Assembly (NCBI GenBank): GCA_022432975.1
Contig: CM039502.1
Location: forward strand, 13,485,143-13,549,142
DNA length: 64,000 nt
From: Begonia masoniana
Lineage: Eukaryota > Streptophyta > Magnoliopsida > Cucurbitales > Begoniaceae
Direction of reading: 5' to 3'
How positions within the stretch are numbered: the first letter of the stretch is position 1; every line of letters begins with the position of its first letter. Below the pieces are notes generated by a model that saw only the letters and a program-made list of their open reading frames with translations, did no database searches and was not told the origin of the DNA. A program made the position numbers and the translations under genes. This document shows, piece after piece, positions 11,001 to 26,000 of the stretch.

Positions 11001-14000
11001 TTTGGAATTTTATGCCAATGCTTAATTAATGTGCATGTGTCATAAATTAGGTTGAGTGGCAGGGTTTGTAATTAAGAACGGTTGGATTAAGCATAAATAG
11101 GAAATGGAAACTTTTAGACCTCACTGTAGCCGACATTCCCTTCTGCGTTCTCTCATTCTCCCGAGCTGTCTCCCTCTCCGCCAGCGACTCTCTCATCGAC
11201 GACGGGTTTCTCTTTCTCCACTTCGACAATCGACGCCCTAGGTAAGACTCAGACAATGTGGATTGCTGGTTATCTATTTGAGTACTGTTTTTCAGTTGAA
11301 CTTGAGATTTCGGGTTCTGCAATGGCCGAGTCTGGTTATTGTGATTCTAGGAATTTTAGACTACGCACACAGAGTGCTTGACTAATGGACATATATATAT
11401 ATAGACGATAGATTCTAGGGTGATTTTTAATTAGGACTATTAGGATTTTTATTTTAACTACTGCAATGTAAATGTTTAGGTGAAGAAGTCTGATGAAAAG
11501 GAGCTCAAGTTGCTAAGGAAACCAGGTAAGTGAATGTGTAGGATTCCCGACCATTAGGGCACTACATCACAAGGATGCTAGGTAGAAACTGATACGATGA
11601 TTAGAAGTTATTTAAGCTACTGTCTGTTACTTATGTTGATGTTTGACTTAATGGTATGATTTCACGTCGGATGAATGCACTATTCTGTAGCTTGATGAGT
11701 TAAGAGTCCTCATGTTCTTGCATCATGAATGTTTTATGCATATGAAAATGTTTTAAGGGCATGTTTTCCTCATGAACAAGATAAAGAATATAAAACTTAT
11801 GCAACGTGAATTAAGCGAGGGTTGGGAGCGGTTTGGCGTATGTCACTGTCCAAAAGGAAGGACCATGATTACGACCCGCAAGGGACTATGTACACTCTCA
11901 CTGTCAACCCCCTTTACCGGCACAAATCCTCTCTTAATCCACACAACATGAACGAAGAATATGATTGATGAACATGAATGATGAATATGAATGATAAGCA
12001 TGAATGATGATTATGAACGATGAATACGAACGATGAACAAGAATGAAGACTTTGAGTATGAATATGAACAAGAAAAGATTCATGGGCATTTGTTTCTTAA
12101 AATGAGCATTCATGCATACTTGTTAGTATTGCATTCCTTACTAAGCATTAGGCTTATAGTTTAAACTTTATGATGTAGGTGAAGATTTAACAGGTGAGGA
12201 TTCCAAATTCAGTGATGATGTCTAAGGCTGGTTGCAGGATGGTGCTCAGGGTGGAAGTCTGTGGCTGGCAGGCGAATATGACCCGTAGTTATGCTCACAA
12301 TGTGTCAGTAAGATTTATGATGAACTGATGTTTAAGTAGAATGAGATTTTCTTTAGAATATTGGATTCTGTGATTGTCTAGTTTGGTTACCAAATTTGGG
12401 GATGATTATAAGAGTATAGAATGATCTGTTTTAATTAAGTCTTCCGCTACATGTATTCTAGATGAGTCCATGATTCATGTCTGCCTATGTTTATGTCCAC
12501 GAGTATGAGATCTGTGAAGGCCAGATTATCTTTCTGTCGATATGAGTTGTTTGAAGTTTTCTATATTTTACTGCTGTGTGATAGAAGTTGGATGAATACA
12601 TCATCCGGCTAACGTCACCGGTGTGAGTTGAATGATAGAAGCTGGATGAATGAATCATCCGGCTGACGTCACCGGTAGGTGGTGAACGTTTGTCGATTAC
12701 CGGATGATGTTTCTTACCGGATGATATCCCTTACCGGATGATGTAAGTATTGTTTGTCGTCTAGCGATCGGGCGATGTAGTGTATTTCAAATACCGGATG
12801 ATGTAAGTATTGTTTGTCGTCTAGCGATCGGGCGATGTAGTGTATTTCAAATACCGGATGATGTAAGTATTGTTTTGTCGTCTAGCGATCGGGCAATGTA
12901 GTGTATTTCAAATACCGGGTGATGTATAATGGATTACGTGCACTGCATGTGCCCATCGGTAGATGACCTCTACCGGGCGATGTCCATTGAGTCACGCGAA
13001 GTGCACGTGACAGATCAGATGATGTGTACCCTATCAGCCGATGCATTCAAACCCATGCAGCCCGAGCAGAATGCCGTCGTGTGATCTGAGGGCATTTCTT
13101 TTCTGCCCGATTATGTCATGGAACTGATAACCGAGCATAGTCGCTCGATTCTGTGGACTAAAGAGCTATTAGATTAATGAAAGAGTCGAGTTTTGGATGG
13201 TTTAGTTCTGTCAGATGATATGTTGTCCGCGAGTCAAGTTTTAGGTTCTAAGTTTCTTTTTAAAAATAAAAATAAAATAATGATAAAAATAATACTAATA
13301 ATGAACATGATGCAGAAAGTAAGAATTAAATGATTAAGAAAGTCATGAAATATGTCTCGACCCTACCAGGGTCGTTACACTTCTGTCCAATTCTCTTCAC
13401 TTCGGCAATACCGGAGCACGACACTTTTCTGAGCACGAATGACATATCCAACTTAAGGGAAGCGGGCTCGCGGTAGTAGGGTGGGGGGTTCTAGTCACAC
13501 AGACTGTCCAAAGGTGGTGGTTGTGGTGGAGTTGGGTTGTTGGACTCCGCTTCTAGTGGTTGTAACAGTGTCAACTCTTCTCGCTGGTAATCCTCAATCT
13601 TTCGGAGTCGTTGGTCCATGAAATCAAGGATAGAAAGCTTTTGTAGAATCGCTTGCATGGTGGCCCTCATTTTGGCTACTGTCTCGTCCATCTTCTCAAA
13701 TCTTTCATCATCGGGTTGCAGACCCATCTTCTTCCTTGTCAGAATTGAAGGGCTCAAAAAACTAAATTGATAGAAGATTCAAACAATTTCATATAAGAAA
13801 ACCAGATAGATTACACTACCCAGCACCTTAATGGCGTCTCGCCACCCTAAAAACACTTACCCAAATTCTTCTCTCCCCACCCCTAACGTCTAACTTCTCC
13901 TATTTATATCCACTTCATTCATTCTCTCTATCCTTTTATTTCTCCTTTCTCTCTCACGTCACCTAACCAACTCTCACAAACTAGTGCGTCCTCCCCACTA

Positions 14001-17000
14001 AGGCCTATCAGATTCCTGCTAAAAATAGTTAGGACTCCTTTGAATATGAAGGAAGAAAAAGTTTATATCATTTTGTGAGATGGAAAAAAGTGATCTAACC
14101 AAAGAGGCAAAGTAGGTTTGAGGAAATTGAAAATTTTCTTCTTTGGGGTTAAGCATCGCTAATGACTCAAGATCTCCACTCAAACAACACAATATTGCAA
14201 ACTAATGGGGGATGTCAATGCACATGTGAAGGTTTCAAATTTGGATTCAAGTATAAATTGCTGGAGAGATTTTCTTCCAGAAGATTTCAAGAATTTTCAT
14301 TGAAAACAAGCTCAAAACCAAGAGAAGAAGAAAGCATAAGAAGCTGAATAAAGATCGGACCTGCATATTTAAAAAAGAATGATGACAAAATCCCTTGTGC
14401 CGCATTGTTACAAATCAAAAGTGCAGTAGCCTTTGAATGCCCTCGCAATATATCGAAGCTATCAGGACCTTCACAACATTATAATTCAGATGAGACCATA
14501 AAAAATTTAGTAGGGAAATCTATTATCTATTATTACCTCGTTCTTCTGATTTTTTTCGTACTATAACAAAAAAATATCACACCCAATCTCATGCTAATCC
14601 AACGCACAGAATTGCCAAAATCATAAAAGCTAGAAAGCAAAAGATTTTATGTCGCCAAGATTTTATTAAATCATCAAACATATTTGAGCGTATGATTAAA
14701 CTGAGTGATGGTTTACCTTTAAAAATGACAGTTACTACAATGGCCAAGAAGTTGAATATGGCGCCATATCCATACAGAAACAAGTTCTGGAATATAGCAA
14801 TAATGAGATGCAGAGAAGGCCTTTGAACAATTATAGCATACTACTTAGATTAAACAGAGTCAAAGTAAAAAACTTGTCATAAATAAAAAGTTCAAGAAAC
14901 AAAGTCTTTCTCACAAGAGTATTCATGATAAATACTTTTTTCTTAATGGCTTCAATTAATTGGAATTAATTCTGTTCAGAAATCCAGAGCATTCTCTTTC
15001 CCTTCCTTCCTCTCACATCTAATTGTAAACAGGTTGAGGCTTCATGTCCTTTGGTTGATCATTTTGTATTTTATATTAAATTTTAGATTGATCATACCCT
15101 CTGAACCCCCAAATGATCTTATAAAATGTTTTAAATTTTTTTTTGAGGTCATGTACTTTGATATTTTTTTCTCTATACACGCTTTTTTAGATTTTGAAAT
15201 TGTTTTTTTTTTTTTTTTGTTTTTTTTTATATTTTTTTTTTCTTTTTTTTTTTTGACAAAAGGTTAGCCAACTTCTGGTTTAGGGACTCTAGATCACAGC
15301 CTGACATTGGATAATCCTTGCGTAACTATGCGAGCCGGAATGAAATGATATATATTCAATAGGGCCGCAATGCTAGACTCTCATGCTGCAGCGCTGGACA
15401 CTCAGGTAGAGTCCCACAATAATGGAAGCCTGACGAGTCTGGTCTATGGGCTATGTGGGCCATTAGTTCAAAATTGTTTTGTATAAGTTTACAAACGGAC
15501 CTGGTAATTAAAAGAAGAGCTAGGTTGGATCACACCAGGCCTAAACTAATTATTATTTTAATAATTGTTTGGCGTAAGGTCTTAGATCGAACCATGCCAG
15601 CCTAGATCAACCCATGGACCTTGTACCACTTGATGAGGTTGAACTCTGTAGTATTGCACAGCATACCTTAAAGGACCGGAGACAGAAAAATGATGTGGAG
15701 ACTCGATAGGGTAGACTTTAATTCACACAATACTTGACCTTATTTCGATCTGCTTCATGTTATTGTTTAATCTACCATGCAGGGCTATGAAGATTCATTT
15801 AGGACCACGGAAATGACAAAGTATTCAAACGATTTCATATAAAAAAACCAAACCAGATATATTACACTACTGAGCACCTTAATGGCGTCTCGGAACCCCC
15901 AAAACACTTTTACCTAAATTATTTTCTCCCCCCTAACGTCTACTTCTCCTATTTATATCCACTCTATTCATTTTTCTCTCTTCTTTTATTTCTCTCATCT
16001 CTCTCCCACGTCACCTAACCAACCCTCACAAACTAGTGCCCCCTTCCCGCTAAGGCCTATCATTACTCCCCCTAATAACTCACCTTGTCCTCAAGGTGAG
16101 GAAAGGATAAATCAAATTCGATAATTTTCAAAACACTTCCAAGAATGCTTTTGATTTGTATTCGATCAAGTCTGCCATTGGGTGGTCACAATTGGATTTT
16201 CACAAAAATAATCCTCAACCGCATAGCTTTTCTTGTTCTCCCAATCACCTGCAGCGTACTCTTTGCTTTGTCGGCTTCCTCTCGAAACTGCATGGATTCC
16301 CCATTTATTTCCTTCCCTGCTTTGTTTCCTCCTGTCATCATGGCATAATCCAAACCCGATTTTCAAGCTATTTCGCTTTCAATTTTAGTTTTTCTTGTGC
16401 CCGGAGGGCCATAAAATAGCATGTTTCGAAATGGAGCTTCGTGAGTTTTGGTGTTTGCAGTAGCTCGAGCAAGTTGTTCAGTTCTCTTTTTTAATGAAGG
16501 ATTGAGAACAATATTTTCAAGAGTACTTTTACTTTCTCCTTCACCCTCCATCGGCAAGCCTCTTTCATTCTCTCTTCTGATTTCTTCTCGCATGGCATTA
16601 CTTGAAACATTGAGAATTCACCAGCATTACTCGACTGTGGGCGCTGTCTTCACCATGGATTCAGGCGAGGAACAGCTGTCGTCCCCATCCCCCGGTCATC
16701 CTTCCTCCGAAAATGTTCTCCCTTCATTTTTTTGGGTCGTCTTTTCCGGCAGTTTCCACCGGCAAATTACCAATAACGGGTGTACTTTTTTCCTCAGGGT
16801 CCGCCGTCGATATTTACAACGGTGAGGTCGTGACTAACTTGCGCCACAAAACTCCAAATTAACCACATCTTGCGGAAACTTCGTCACCCATGAATGGCAG
16901 GTGATTTTGACGCATATTTGCTGCCCATATTTTTTTCCTCGCCAAATATAGGGGTGAAAGTGCCTTCTTGTAACACCCGACGAGTTTGACCAGGTGACTT

Positions 17001-20000
17001 TCTTAACTGTTTTAACGGCCATGTTGGTTTTGATCTTTTCGGTTTGGAATTTTATGCCAAGGCTTAATTAATGTGCATGTGTCATAAATTAGGTTGAGTG
17101 GCAGGGTTTGTAATTAAGAACGGTTGGATTAAGCATAAATAGGAAATGGAAACTTTTAGACCTCACTGTAGCCGACATTCCCTTCTGCGTTCTCTCATTC
17201 TCCCGAGCTGTCTCCCTCTCCGCCAGCGACTCTCTCATCGACGACGGGTTTCTCTTTCTCCACTTCGACAATCGACGCCCTAGGTAAGACTCAGATAATG
17301 TGGATTGCTGGTTATCTATTTGAGTACTGTTTTTCAGTTGAACTTGAGATTTCGGGTTCTGCAATGGCCGAGTCTGGTTATTGTGATTCTAGGAATTTTA
17401 GACTACGCACACAGAGTGCTTGACTAATGGACATATATATATATAGACGATAGATTCTAGGGTGATTTTTAATTAGGACTATTAGGATTTTCATTTTAAC
17501 TACTGCAATGTAAATGTTTTAGGTGAAGAAGTCTGAAGAAAAGGAGCTCAAGTTGCTAAGGAAACCAGGTAAGTGAATGTGTAGGATTCCCGACCATTAG
17601 GGCACTACATCACAAGGATGCTAGGTAGAAACTGATACGATGATTAGAAGTTATTTAAGCTACTGTCTGTTACTTATGTTGATGTTTGACTTAATGGTAT
17701 GATTTCACGTCGGATGAATGCACTATTCTGTAGCTTGATGAGTTAAGAGTCCTCATGTTCTTGCATCATGAATGTTTTATGCATATGAAAATGTTTTAAG
17801 GGCATGTTTTCCTCATGAACAAGATAAAGAATATAAAACTTATGCAACGTGAATTAAGCGAGGGTTGGGAGCGGTTTGGCGTATGTCACTGTCCAAAAGG
17901 AAGGACCATGATTACGACCCGCAAGGGACTATGTACACTCTCACTGTCAACCCCCTTTACCGGCACAAATCCTCTCTTAATCCACACAACATGAACGAAG
18001 AATATGATTGATGAACATGAATGATGAATATGAATGATAAGCATGAATGATGATTATGAACGATGAATACGAACGATGAACAAGAATGAAGACTTTGAGT
18101 ATGAATATGAACAAGAAAAGATTCATGGGCATTTGTTTCTTAAAATGAGCATTCATGCATACTTGTTAGTATTGCATTCCTTACTAAGCATTAGGCTTAT
18201 AGTTTAAACTTTATGATGTAGGTGAAGATTTAACAGGTGAGGATTCCAAATTCAGTGATGATGTCTAAGGCTGGTTGCAGGATGGTGCTCAGGGTGGAAG
18301 TCTGTGGCTGGCAGGCGAATATGACCCGTAGTTATGCTCACAATGTGTCAGTAAGATTTATGATGAACTGATGTTTAAGTAGAATGAGATTTTCTTTAGA
18401 ATATTGGATTCTGTGATTGTCTAGTTTGGTTACCAAATTTGGGGATGATTATAAGAGTATAGAATGATCTGTTTTAATTAAGTCTTCCGCTACATGTATT
18501 CTAGATGAGTCCATGATTCATGTCTGCCTATGTTTATGTCCACGAGTATGAGATCTGTGAAGGCCAGATTATCTTTCTGTCGATATGAGTTGTTTGAAGT
18601 TTTCTATATTTTACTGCTGTGTGATAGAAGTTGGATGAATACATCATCCGGCTAACGTCACCGGTGTGAGTTGAATGATAGAAGCTGGATGAATGAATCA
18701 TCCGGCTGACGTCACCGGTAGGTGGTGAACGTTTGTCGATTACCGGATGATGTTTCTTACCGGATGATATCCCTTACCGGATGATGTAAGTATTGTTTGT
18801 CGTCTAGCGATCGGGCGATGTAGTGTATTTCAAATACCGGATGATGTAAGTATTGTTTGTCGTCTAGCGATCGGGCGATGTAGTGTATTTCAAATACCGG
18901 ATGATGTAAGTATTGTTTTGTCGTCTAGCGATCGGGCAATGTAGTGTATTTCAAATACCGGGTGATGTATAATGGATTACGTGCACTGCATGTGCCCATC
19001 GGTAGATGACCTCTACCGGGCGATGTCCATTGAGTCACGCGAAGTGCACGTGACAGATCAGATGATGTGTACCCTATCAGCCGATGCATTCAAACCCATG
19101 CAGCCCGAGCAGAATGCCGTCGTGTGATCTGAGGGCATTTCTTTTCTGCCCGATTATGTCATGGAACTGATAACCGAGCATAGTCGCTCGATTCTGTGGA
19201 CTAAAGAGCTATTAGATTAATGAAAGAGTCGAGTTTTGGATGGTTTAGTTCTGTCAGATGATATGTTGTCCGCGAGTCAAGTTTTAGGTTCTAAGTTTCT
19301 TTTTAAAAATAAAAATAAAATAATGATAAAAATAATACTAATAATGAACATGATGCAGAAAGTAAGAATTAAATGATTAAGAAAGTCATGAAATATGTCT
19401 CGACCCTACCAGGGTCGTTACACTTCTGTCCAATTCTCTTCACTTCGGCAATACCGGAGCACGACACTTTTCTGAGCACGAATGACATATCCAACTTAAG
19501 GGAAGCGGGCTCGCGGTAGTAGGGTGGGGGGTTCTAGTCACACAGACTGTCCAAAGGTGGTGGTTGTGGTGGAGTTGGGTTGTTGGACTCCGCTTCTAGT
19601 GGTTGTAACAGTGTCAACTCTTCTCGCTGGTAATCCTCAATCTTTCGGAGTCGTTGGTCCATGAAATCAAGGATAGAAAGCTTTTGTAGAATCGCTTGCA
19701 TGGTGGCCCTCATTTTGGCTACTGTCTCGTCCATCTTCTCAAATCTTTCATCATCGGGTTGCAGACCCATCTTCTTCCTTGTCAGAATTGAAGGGCTCAA
19801 AAAACTAAATTGATAGAAGATTCAAACAATTTCATATAAGAAAACCAGATAGATTACACTACCCAGCACCTTAATGGCGTCTCGCCACCCTAAAAACACT
19901 TACCCAAATTCTTCTCTCCCCACCCCTAACGTCTAACTTCTCCTATTTATATCCACTTCATTCATTCTCTCTATCCTTTTATTTCTCCTTTCTCTCTCAC

Positions 20001-23000
20001 GTCACCTAACCAACTCTCACAAACTAGTGCGTCCTCCCCACTAAGGCCTATCAGATTCCTGCTAAAAATAGTTAGGACTCCTTTGAATATGAAGGAAGAA
20101 AAAGTTTATATCATTTTGTGAGATGGAAAAAAGTGATCTAACCAAAGAGGCAAAGTAGGTTTGAGGAAATTGAAAATTTTCTTCTTTGGGGTTAAGCATC
20201 GCTAATGACTCAAGATCTCCACTCAAACAACACAATATTGCAAACTAATGGGGGATGTCAATGCACATGTGAAGGTTTCAAATTTGGATTCAAGTATAAA
20301 TTGCTGGAGAGATTTTCTTCCAGAAGATTTCAAGAATTTTCATTGAAAACAAGCTCAAAACCAAGAGAAGAAGAAAGCATAAGAAGCTGAATAAAGATCG
20401 GACCTGCATATTTAAAAAAGAATGATGACAAAATCCCTTGTGCCGCATTGTTACAAATCAAAAGTGCAGTAGCCTTTGAATGCCCTCGCAATATATCGAA
20501 GCTATCAGGACCTTCACAACATTATAATTCAGATGAGACCATAAAAAATTTAGTAGGGAAATCTATTATCTATTATTACCTCGTTCTTCTGATTTTTTTC
20601 GTACTATAACAAAAAAATATCACACCCAATCTCATGCTAATCCAACGCACAGAATTGCCAAAATCATAAAAGCTAGAAAGCAAAAGATTTTATGTCGCCA
20701 AGATTTTATTAAATCATCAAACATATTTGAGCGTATGATTAAACTGAGTGATGGTTTACCTTTAAAAATGACAGTTACTACAATGGCCAAGAAGTTGAAT
20801 ATGGCGCCATATCCATACAGAAACAAGTTCTGGAATATAGCAATAATGAGATGCAGAGAAGGCCTTTGAACAATTATAGCATACTACTTAGATTAAACAG
20901 AGTCAAAGTAAAAAACTTGTCATAAATAAAAAGTTCAAGAAACAAAGTCTTTCTCACAAGAGTATTCATGATAAATACTTTTTTCTTAATGGCTTCAATT
21001 AATTGGAATTAATTCTGTTCAGAAATCCAGAGCATTCTCTTTCCCTTCCTTCCTCTCACATCTAATTGTAAAAAGGTTGAGGCTTCATGTCCTTTGGTGA
21101 TCAGTTTGTATTTTATATTAAATTTTAGATTGATCATACCCTCTGAACCCACAAATCAATCTTATAAATGTATTGAGGTCATGTACTTTGATATTTTTTC
21201 CTATACGCTTTTTAAGATTTTGAAATTGTTTTTTTTTTTTTTTTGTTATCGAAATTGACTGCCACTTCCAAAATTACATGTTTTGGCTGATCTCTGAAGA
21301 GAAAATACGTAGTGAGAAATGGTATTTGAAAACAAATTTACTAGTTTAATAATTATCTTTGTTTACTTGAGGCCTTTTTCAAATATTTTTCCTAGACCTG
21401 GATTTTGCTAAAGCCTTCAGATATAGACTGATTTACTATTTCCAACTCTATACTTTTGTTCATCTCATGTTGTCCAACCAATTAAAAACCACAAGAGGCC
21501 AAAATTGAATGCAATATTATGTTAACAGTAAGAATACCTGCAGGTAAATGCTTGTATCAAATTGACTTTTTAGAGCATACTCATTGAAGACAGATGCCAT
21601 TGATGGAACAGTGACCTGTCGAAACAGTCGAATATCAGATTAATTTTTTTTTTTAAAAATACTATATTACATTACTTTCCAGCATTATTAACGATATTCT
21701 TCATTAATAACTAATATCAGAAAAATGTCATACAAAGATAAATGTACATAAGTATGCTCCCGTGGCAAGTGGAAGACCAGAGACAGCGGTGCCCTCAGGC
21801 GTGGAACGCAACTGGTTCACACTGATTCCAATCAGTAGCAAACCAAGAGCCTCCCACTGTACAAAATGAAGAAGTATAAGAAAAAAGTATGAAAATTTTC
21901 ATGGAGAAGAATGACAAAGGAAATCTTTTGTTGTTTGAAGCATAAACAACCTGAATCACAGAAAACCGTCGCCTCATGATTACCTTTAACAAGATAGCAA
22001 TTATTAGAACCTGCATAAAGTTAGCAAATCATTTGTAGGTAGGTCTCAAGAAAAAAGATGAAAACAAAACATAACTCTTGTATGCAAAGCCGCCTCATAT
22101 TAAACCAAGATGTTTGTTGAATTTCTCTCAAAGTTACCATACTTAGATTTATTATGTAATATTAAGAAATCTAAGTTTACAACTTGGTTTCCCTAATTTA
22201 AGAGTAAATATCTATTTCTTTATTAAGATTTATTACTCTCTTTATCTTAATAAGAATTGTATATATGGTGGTATAAGTTTATCATTCAAAGATAGAAGAT
22301 AAAATTATTATTTTCCATTTCTGTCAATTTCTATATGGTATCAGAGCAGGTTTTCACTCTGCTCTTCTAGTTACATACACTAGAATAATCAGCTCTACAG
22401 TTACCCATCGTCGTTGGATCCATCTCCTCTGGCATCGACAGCATAATACGAACCTGCGCAGGCAGGGCCCTAATCGCTATCTCAATCATATCGCCACTCA
22501 TCCTAGATAGGGTTCACACCTACCTCTAGTTGCACTCAGTCGGTTACATCTCTCAGTCTCACAAACCCGAATTGCTATCTCCTTTGAGTTGTGCACGGTA
22601 TGACATCTGAAACCCTTGCTTCATCAGGAAGCTTCTCTCATCCAGAGCAAAATTCTGGGAACTCTGGAACTTCTGAGAATGTCGTTCTCATCACCAATCA
22701 TAGACTCAACGGTCAAAATTTTCTCCAATGGTCTCAGTTTGTCAAAATGTTTATTTGTGGCAGAAGCAAAGAAGACTATCTAACTGGAGAAATTTTAACA
22801 CCTACAAAGAATGATCCACCCTATAAGAAATGGAAAGTTGAAAATCATCTAATTATGTCATGGCTTATCAACTCAATGAATGAATATATTGGAGAAAACT
22901 TTCTTCTATATGAGACAACACAAGAAATTTGGGAAGCTGTCAGAGAAACCTACTTTAATTCTGAAAATACATCAGAACTATTTGCAATAGAGTCAAATTT

Positions 23001-26000
23001 TCATGACCTACGACATGATGATCTCTCGGTGACACAATATTTTAGCATACTCACTCGCCATTGACAACTACTGGACATATTCGAAAAACATGAATGAAAG
23101 TGTTCTGAAGATGTTACATTGTATAGGAGAATTGTGGACAAAAAGAGGACATTTAAATTTCTCCTAGGAGATGATGTTCGAGGTCGAGTGATGGGAACTA
23201 AGCCATTTCCAGGCCTTCGAGAAGCCTTTTCTTAGATTCGTTGAGAGGAAAGCATGAAAAATGTGATGATGGGTACTCAAAACTCTCATCAAATTGTGGA
23301 AGGATCTGCTCTTGTGGTTTCGTAACTCACGATCTCAACATCAAGATAGCCGTCAAAAGAAAGGAAGACCATGGTGTGATCATTGTGCTAAACCGAGTCA
23401 CACAAAGGATACATGTTGGAAGCTACATGGGAAACCAGCGGATTGGAAACCTTCAAAGCCAAATTTTGATAGAGAAAACAGTGCAAATTCAGTAAAAACA
23501 GTGGAGGAACAATCATTCCCTCAGAGCAAATCAAGCCCTTTCACTGAGGAACAACTTGAAGTACTTCAAAGGTTACTAAACAACAATCTCCACATGTCTC
23601 CTCAACAACCAATGGATATACATGCACAAGCATGTAATACACCTCATGCACTCTCTGTTAAAACCAAAAACTCAAAACAATAGATCATTGACTCGGGAGC
23701 ATCGGACCATATGACCGGAGATAGATCTCTGTTTTATGAGTATCAACCATGCAAATCCAACCTTACAGTACGCATTGCGGACGGCTCTTTGTCCGAAGTT
23801 GCTGGAACTGGTTTGGTTAAAATCTCTCTCGAAATTAGTCTCAAAGTTGTGCTTCATGTTCCTAAACTTGCATGCAATTTGATATCTATTAGCAAGTTGA
23901 CACGTAATAATCAACGCTTTACTAAATTTTTTCCAAATGTGTGCATCTTTCAGGAATTGGATTCGAAAAGGAAGATTGACAGTGCTAAGATGTGCTCGAG
24001 ACTTTATTTCTTTCCAACCTTCCAACCTGAAACAACTCTTATCTCATGCAGTGTGACACACTTCCAAAGTAAAGGAATGGAAGTGAGTAGAAAAAATAGA
24101 AAGAATGAGATAAACTCATGGGGGTGCTCGGTCTTACTCTTGTGTTGATGGGCTTAGCACAATTTGCTAAGGGTTAAATGAATGTCGAAAATATGGACTA
24201 ACTTGAATAAACAATCTAGCTAAAATGGATAACTCACACACCTTGGATATGACTCACCAAGCTAAAGTGGAGGCACTTGTGATTTGAGTCACAAATTCGT
24301 GAAAGACACTTCACAACAACAAGACAAAACAATTTTTATTAACAAAGGTTCAATGCCTACAACTAGCGTTTTGAAGGTTTATTTATACCCAAAAATTGGT
24401 CAACAAAATGTAATACATGTCTTTGAAAAAAGAGTTAATGCAGTGGTCAAAGTTAGACTTCAAGGCACCATTCTACTTGGTCAAAGCAATCTTCCTTATT
24501 CTTAAGGCATTCTTCTTAAATTCAGTCAAGGCTAATAGCTTTCTCAAGATGAGTTCTTCGTCTCTCCATGCCACCAACTCACGTCACCTTTCCCCTATAA
24601 TAGAAAACTAGAAGATGCACTCCCTTGTTCACTAAGTTGGATCAGTCAAAGTGAGACTTTATTGGACTTGGGCTCTAAGATCACAAATTGGTCCAAGTCC
24701 GATCATAAGCTAATAAAATAAAACAAGGCTTAAATAAGAAAGGCCTTAAACAAGTAGATAGGCTAAAACTCGAGGTAAGACATATTGGACTTCTTAAAGA
24801 GCCCAGGGGGAGGCATGGCCTAGCAAGCTTGGGGCGCCTCGCTCATTTGCTGGTCTGTTCTTCATGGAGACCAAAGCCTTCCATTTCCACTAAGTGAGTG
24901 GGTTTCTCTTTGTCCATGATGGATAGGGGTCCTTCAAGATTGTCAAAAAAAGAAGTACCTACAAAATGAACAAATATGTTAGGAAACTTCTTTGATTGAG
25001 ATTAAGTGATGGGTCCCGTATGTGCATCATTCTCCCTGGGTATCTGAGGATTTGTCCCCAAATCTAATTTGTCCTCGAATTCATCCTCTTCTTCACCAAG
25101 GTAAGGAGACAAATCTTGCACATTGAATAAGGCTGAGACTCCAAATTCTCTAGGTAGCTCAAGATTGTATGCATTGTTGTTGATACGCTCAATAACTTTA
25201 AAGGGGTCATTGGCCCTTTGTAGGAGTTTTGACTTACTTTGTTTGGGAAATCGTTATTTCCTTAAGTGTAGCCACAAGAAAAAAATGGGTTGAAACAGAA
25301 AGAAGCTGAAAAGATTCAAACTACAAAGAAGTTAGAACTTCCAATTGTCTAGAGGAAAGGTACCCGAACTTGTACTTAACATCCGATTATGAATTTTATA
25401 TCATATGCAGGGCTTTCTAAATCATACCAAGCTTATACCACAAAACTAGATAGTATCAAAATTCCAACAAACATTGAGGAGGCCTAAGCACCCAGGTTGG
25501 AAACAAGTCGTTCAAGAAGAAATTACGGCCTTGGAAAAGAATGGAACATGGATTATTACTAGATTTCTACCAGGAAAAAGGGCAGTGGGTTGTAAATGGT
25601 TATTCATCGTCAAACACAAAGCTAATGGAAGTATTGAAAGACTTAAAGCTCGATTGGTAGCAAGAGGTTTTACTCAATCTTATGATATTGACTACTAGGA
25701 GACATTCGCTTCTGTCGCAGAACTCAATACCATCTGAATACTCATTTCGTTAGCAGCTAACCTGGACTGGCCACTTCATCAACTTGATATAAAAAATGCT
25801 TTCCTAAATGGAAAACTTGAAGACGAAGTTTACATGGAATTTCTTCTAGTTTTTACAAATAGGCAATACTGATAATTTAAGGTATGCAAATTATTAAAGT
25901 CACAGTATGGATTGAAACAATCTCCTAGAGCATAGTTTAGTCGTTTTTCACAGTCAGTAATAGAACAAGGATTTGAGCAATGTCAATCTGATCACACACT

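Larger units (their letters stand above)
9774..14010 (-). mobile_element. non-autonomous LTR retroelement carrying an ATAD3 fragment (copy 1)
   Basis: Direct repeats of 249 bp (9774-10022) and 243 bp (13768-14010) form the LTRs. The right copy has short inverted ends TGATAG/CTATCA. On the minus strand the 5' LTR is 13768-14010, followed by a gag-like start at 13757. A purine-rich tract (AGGGGGAGTAA) stands just before the 3' LTR. The interior keeps no pol domains and includes a host ATPase fragment at 10284-10553. A 2.45-kb solo LTR is nested at 10928-13379. I could not find a TSD or a standard primer-binding site. Confidence 0.7.
9203..15209. repeat. tandem 6-kb duplication, copy 1
   Basis: This block recurs at 15257-21241 with a spacing of about 6040-6054 bp and only a few differences through most of its length. 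It carries a copy of exons 9 and 10 and a complete nested LTR element. Its right end, about 15030-15256, is rich in small indels and homopolymers compared with the other copy. The joint is a long poly-T run. Confidence 0.9.
15814..20053 (-). mobile_element. non-autonomous LTR retroelement (copy 2)
   Basis: This is the same element as 9774-14010 within the second block. LTRs are at 15814-16062 and 19811-20053. All internal features repeat at the same relative places, so it is not an independent insertion. Confidence 0.7.
15257..21241. repeat. tandem 6-kb duplication, copy 2
   Basis: Collinear with 9203-15209. Its first 230 bases lack many single bases present in copy 1, which looks like base-calling error near a contig end. 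The central part is almost identical. It joins the neighbouring introns smoothly on its right. Confidence 0.9.

Noticed and set aside
12734..12925. CRISPR-like array of direct repeats
   Set aside because: The 60-bp units are contiguous without spacers, and the genome is a plant nuclear one.
24284..24611. Open frames between Copia protease and reverse transcriptase as integrase
   Set aside because: They show no integrase motif; the segment reads as minus-strand gypsy sequence further right.
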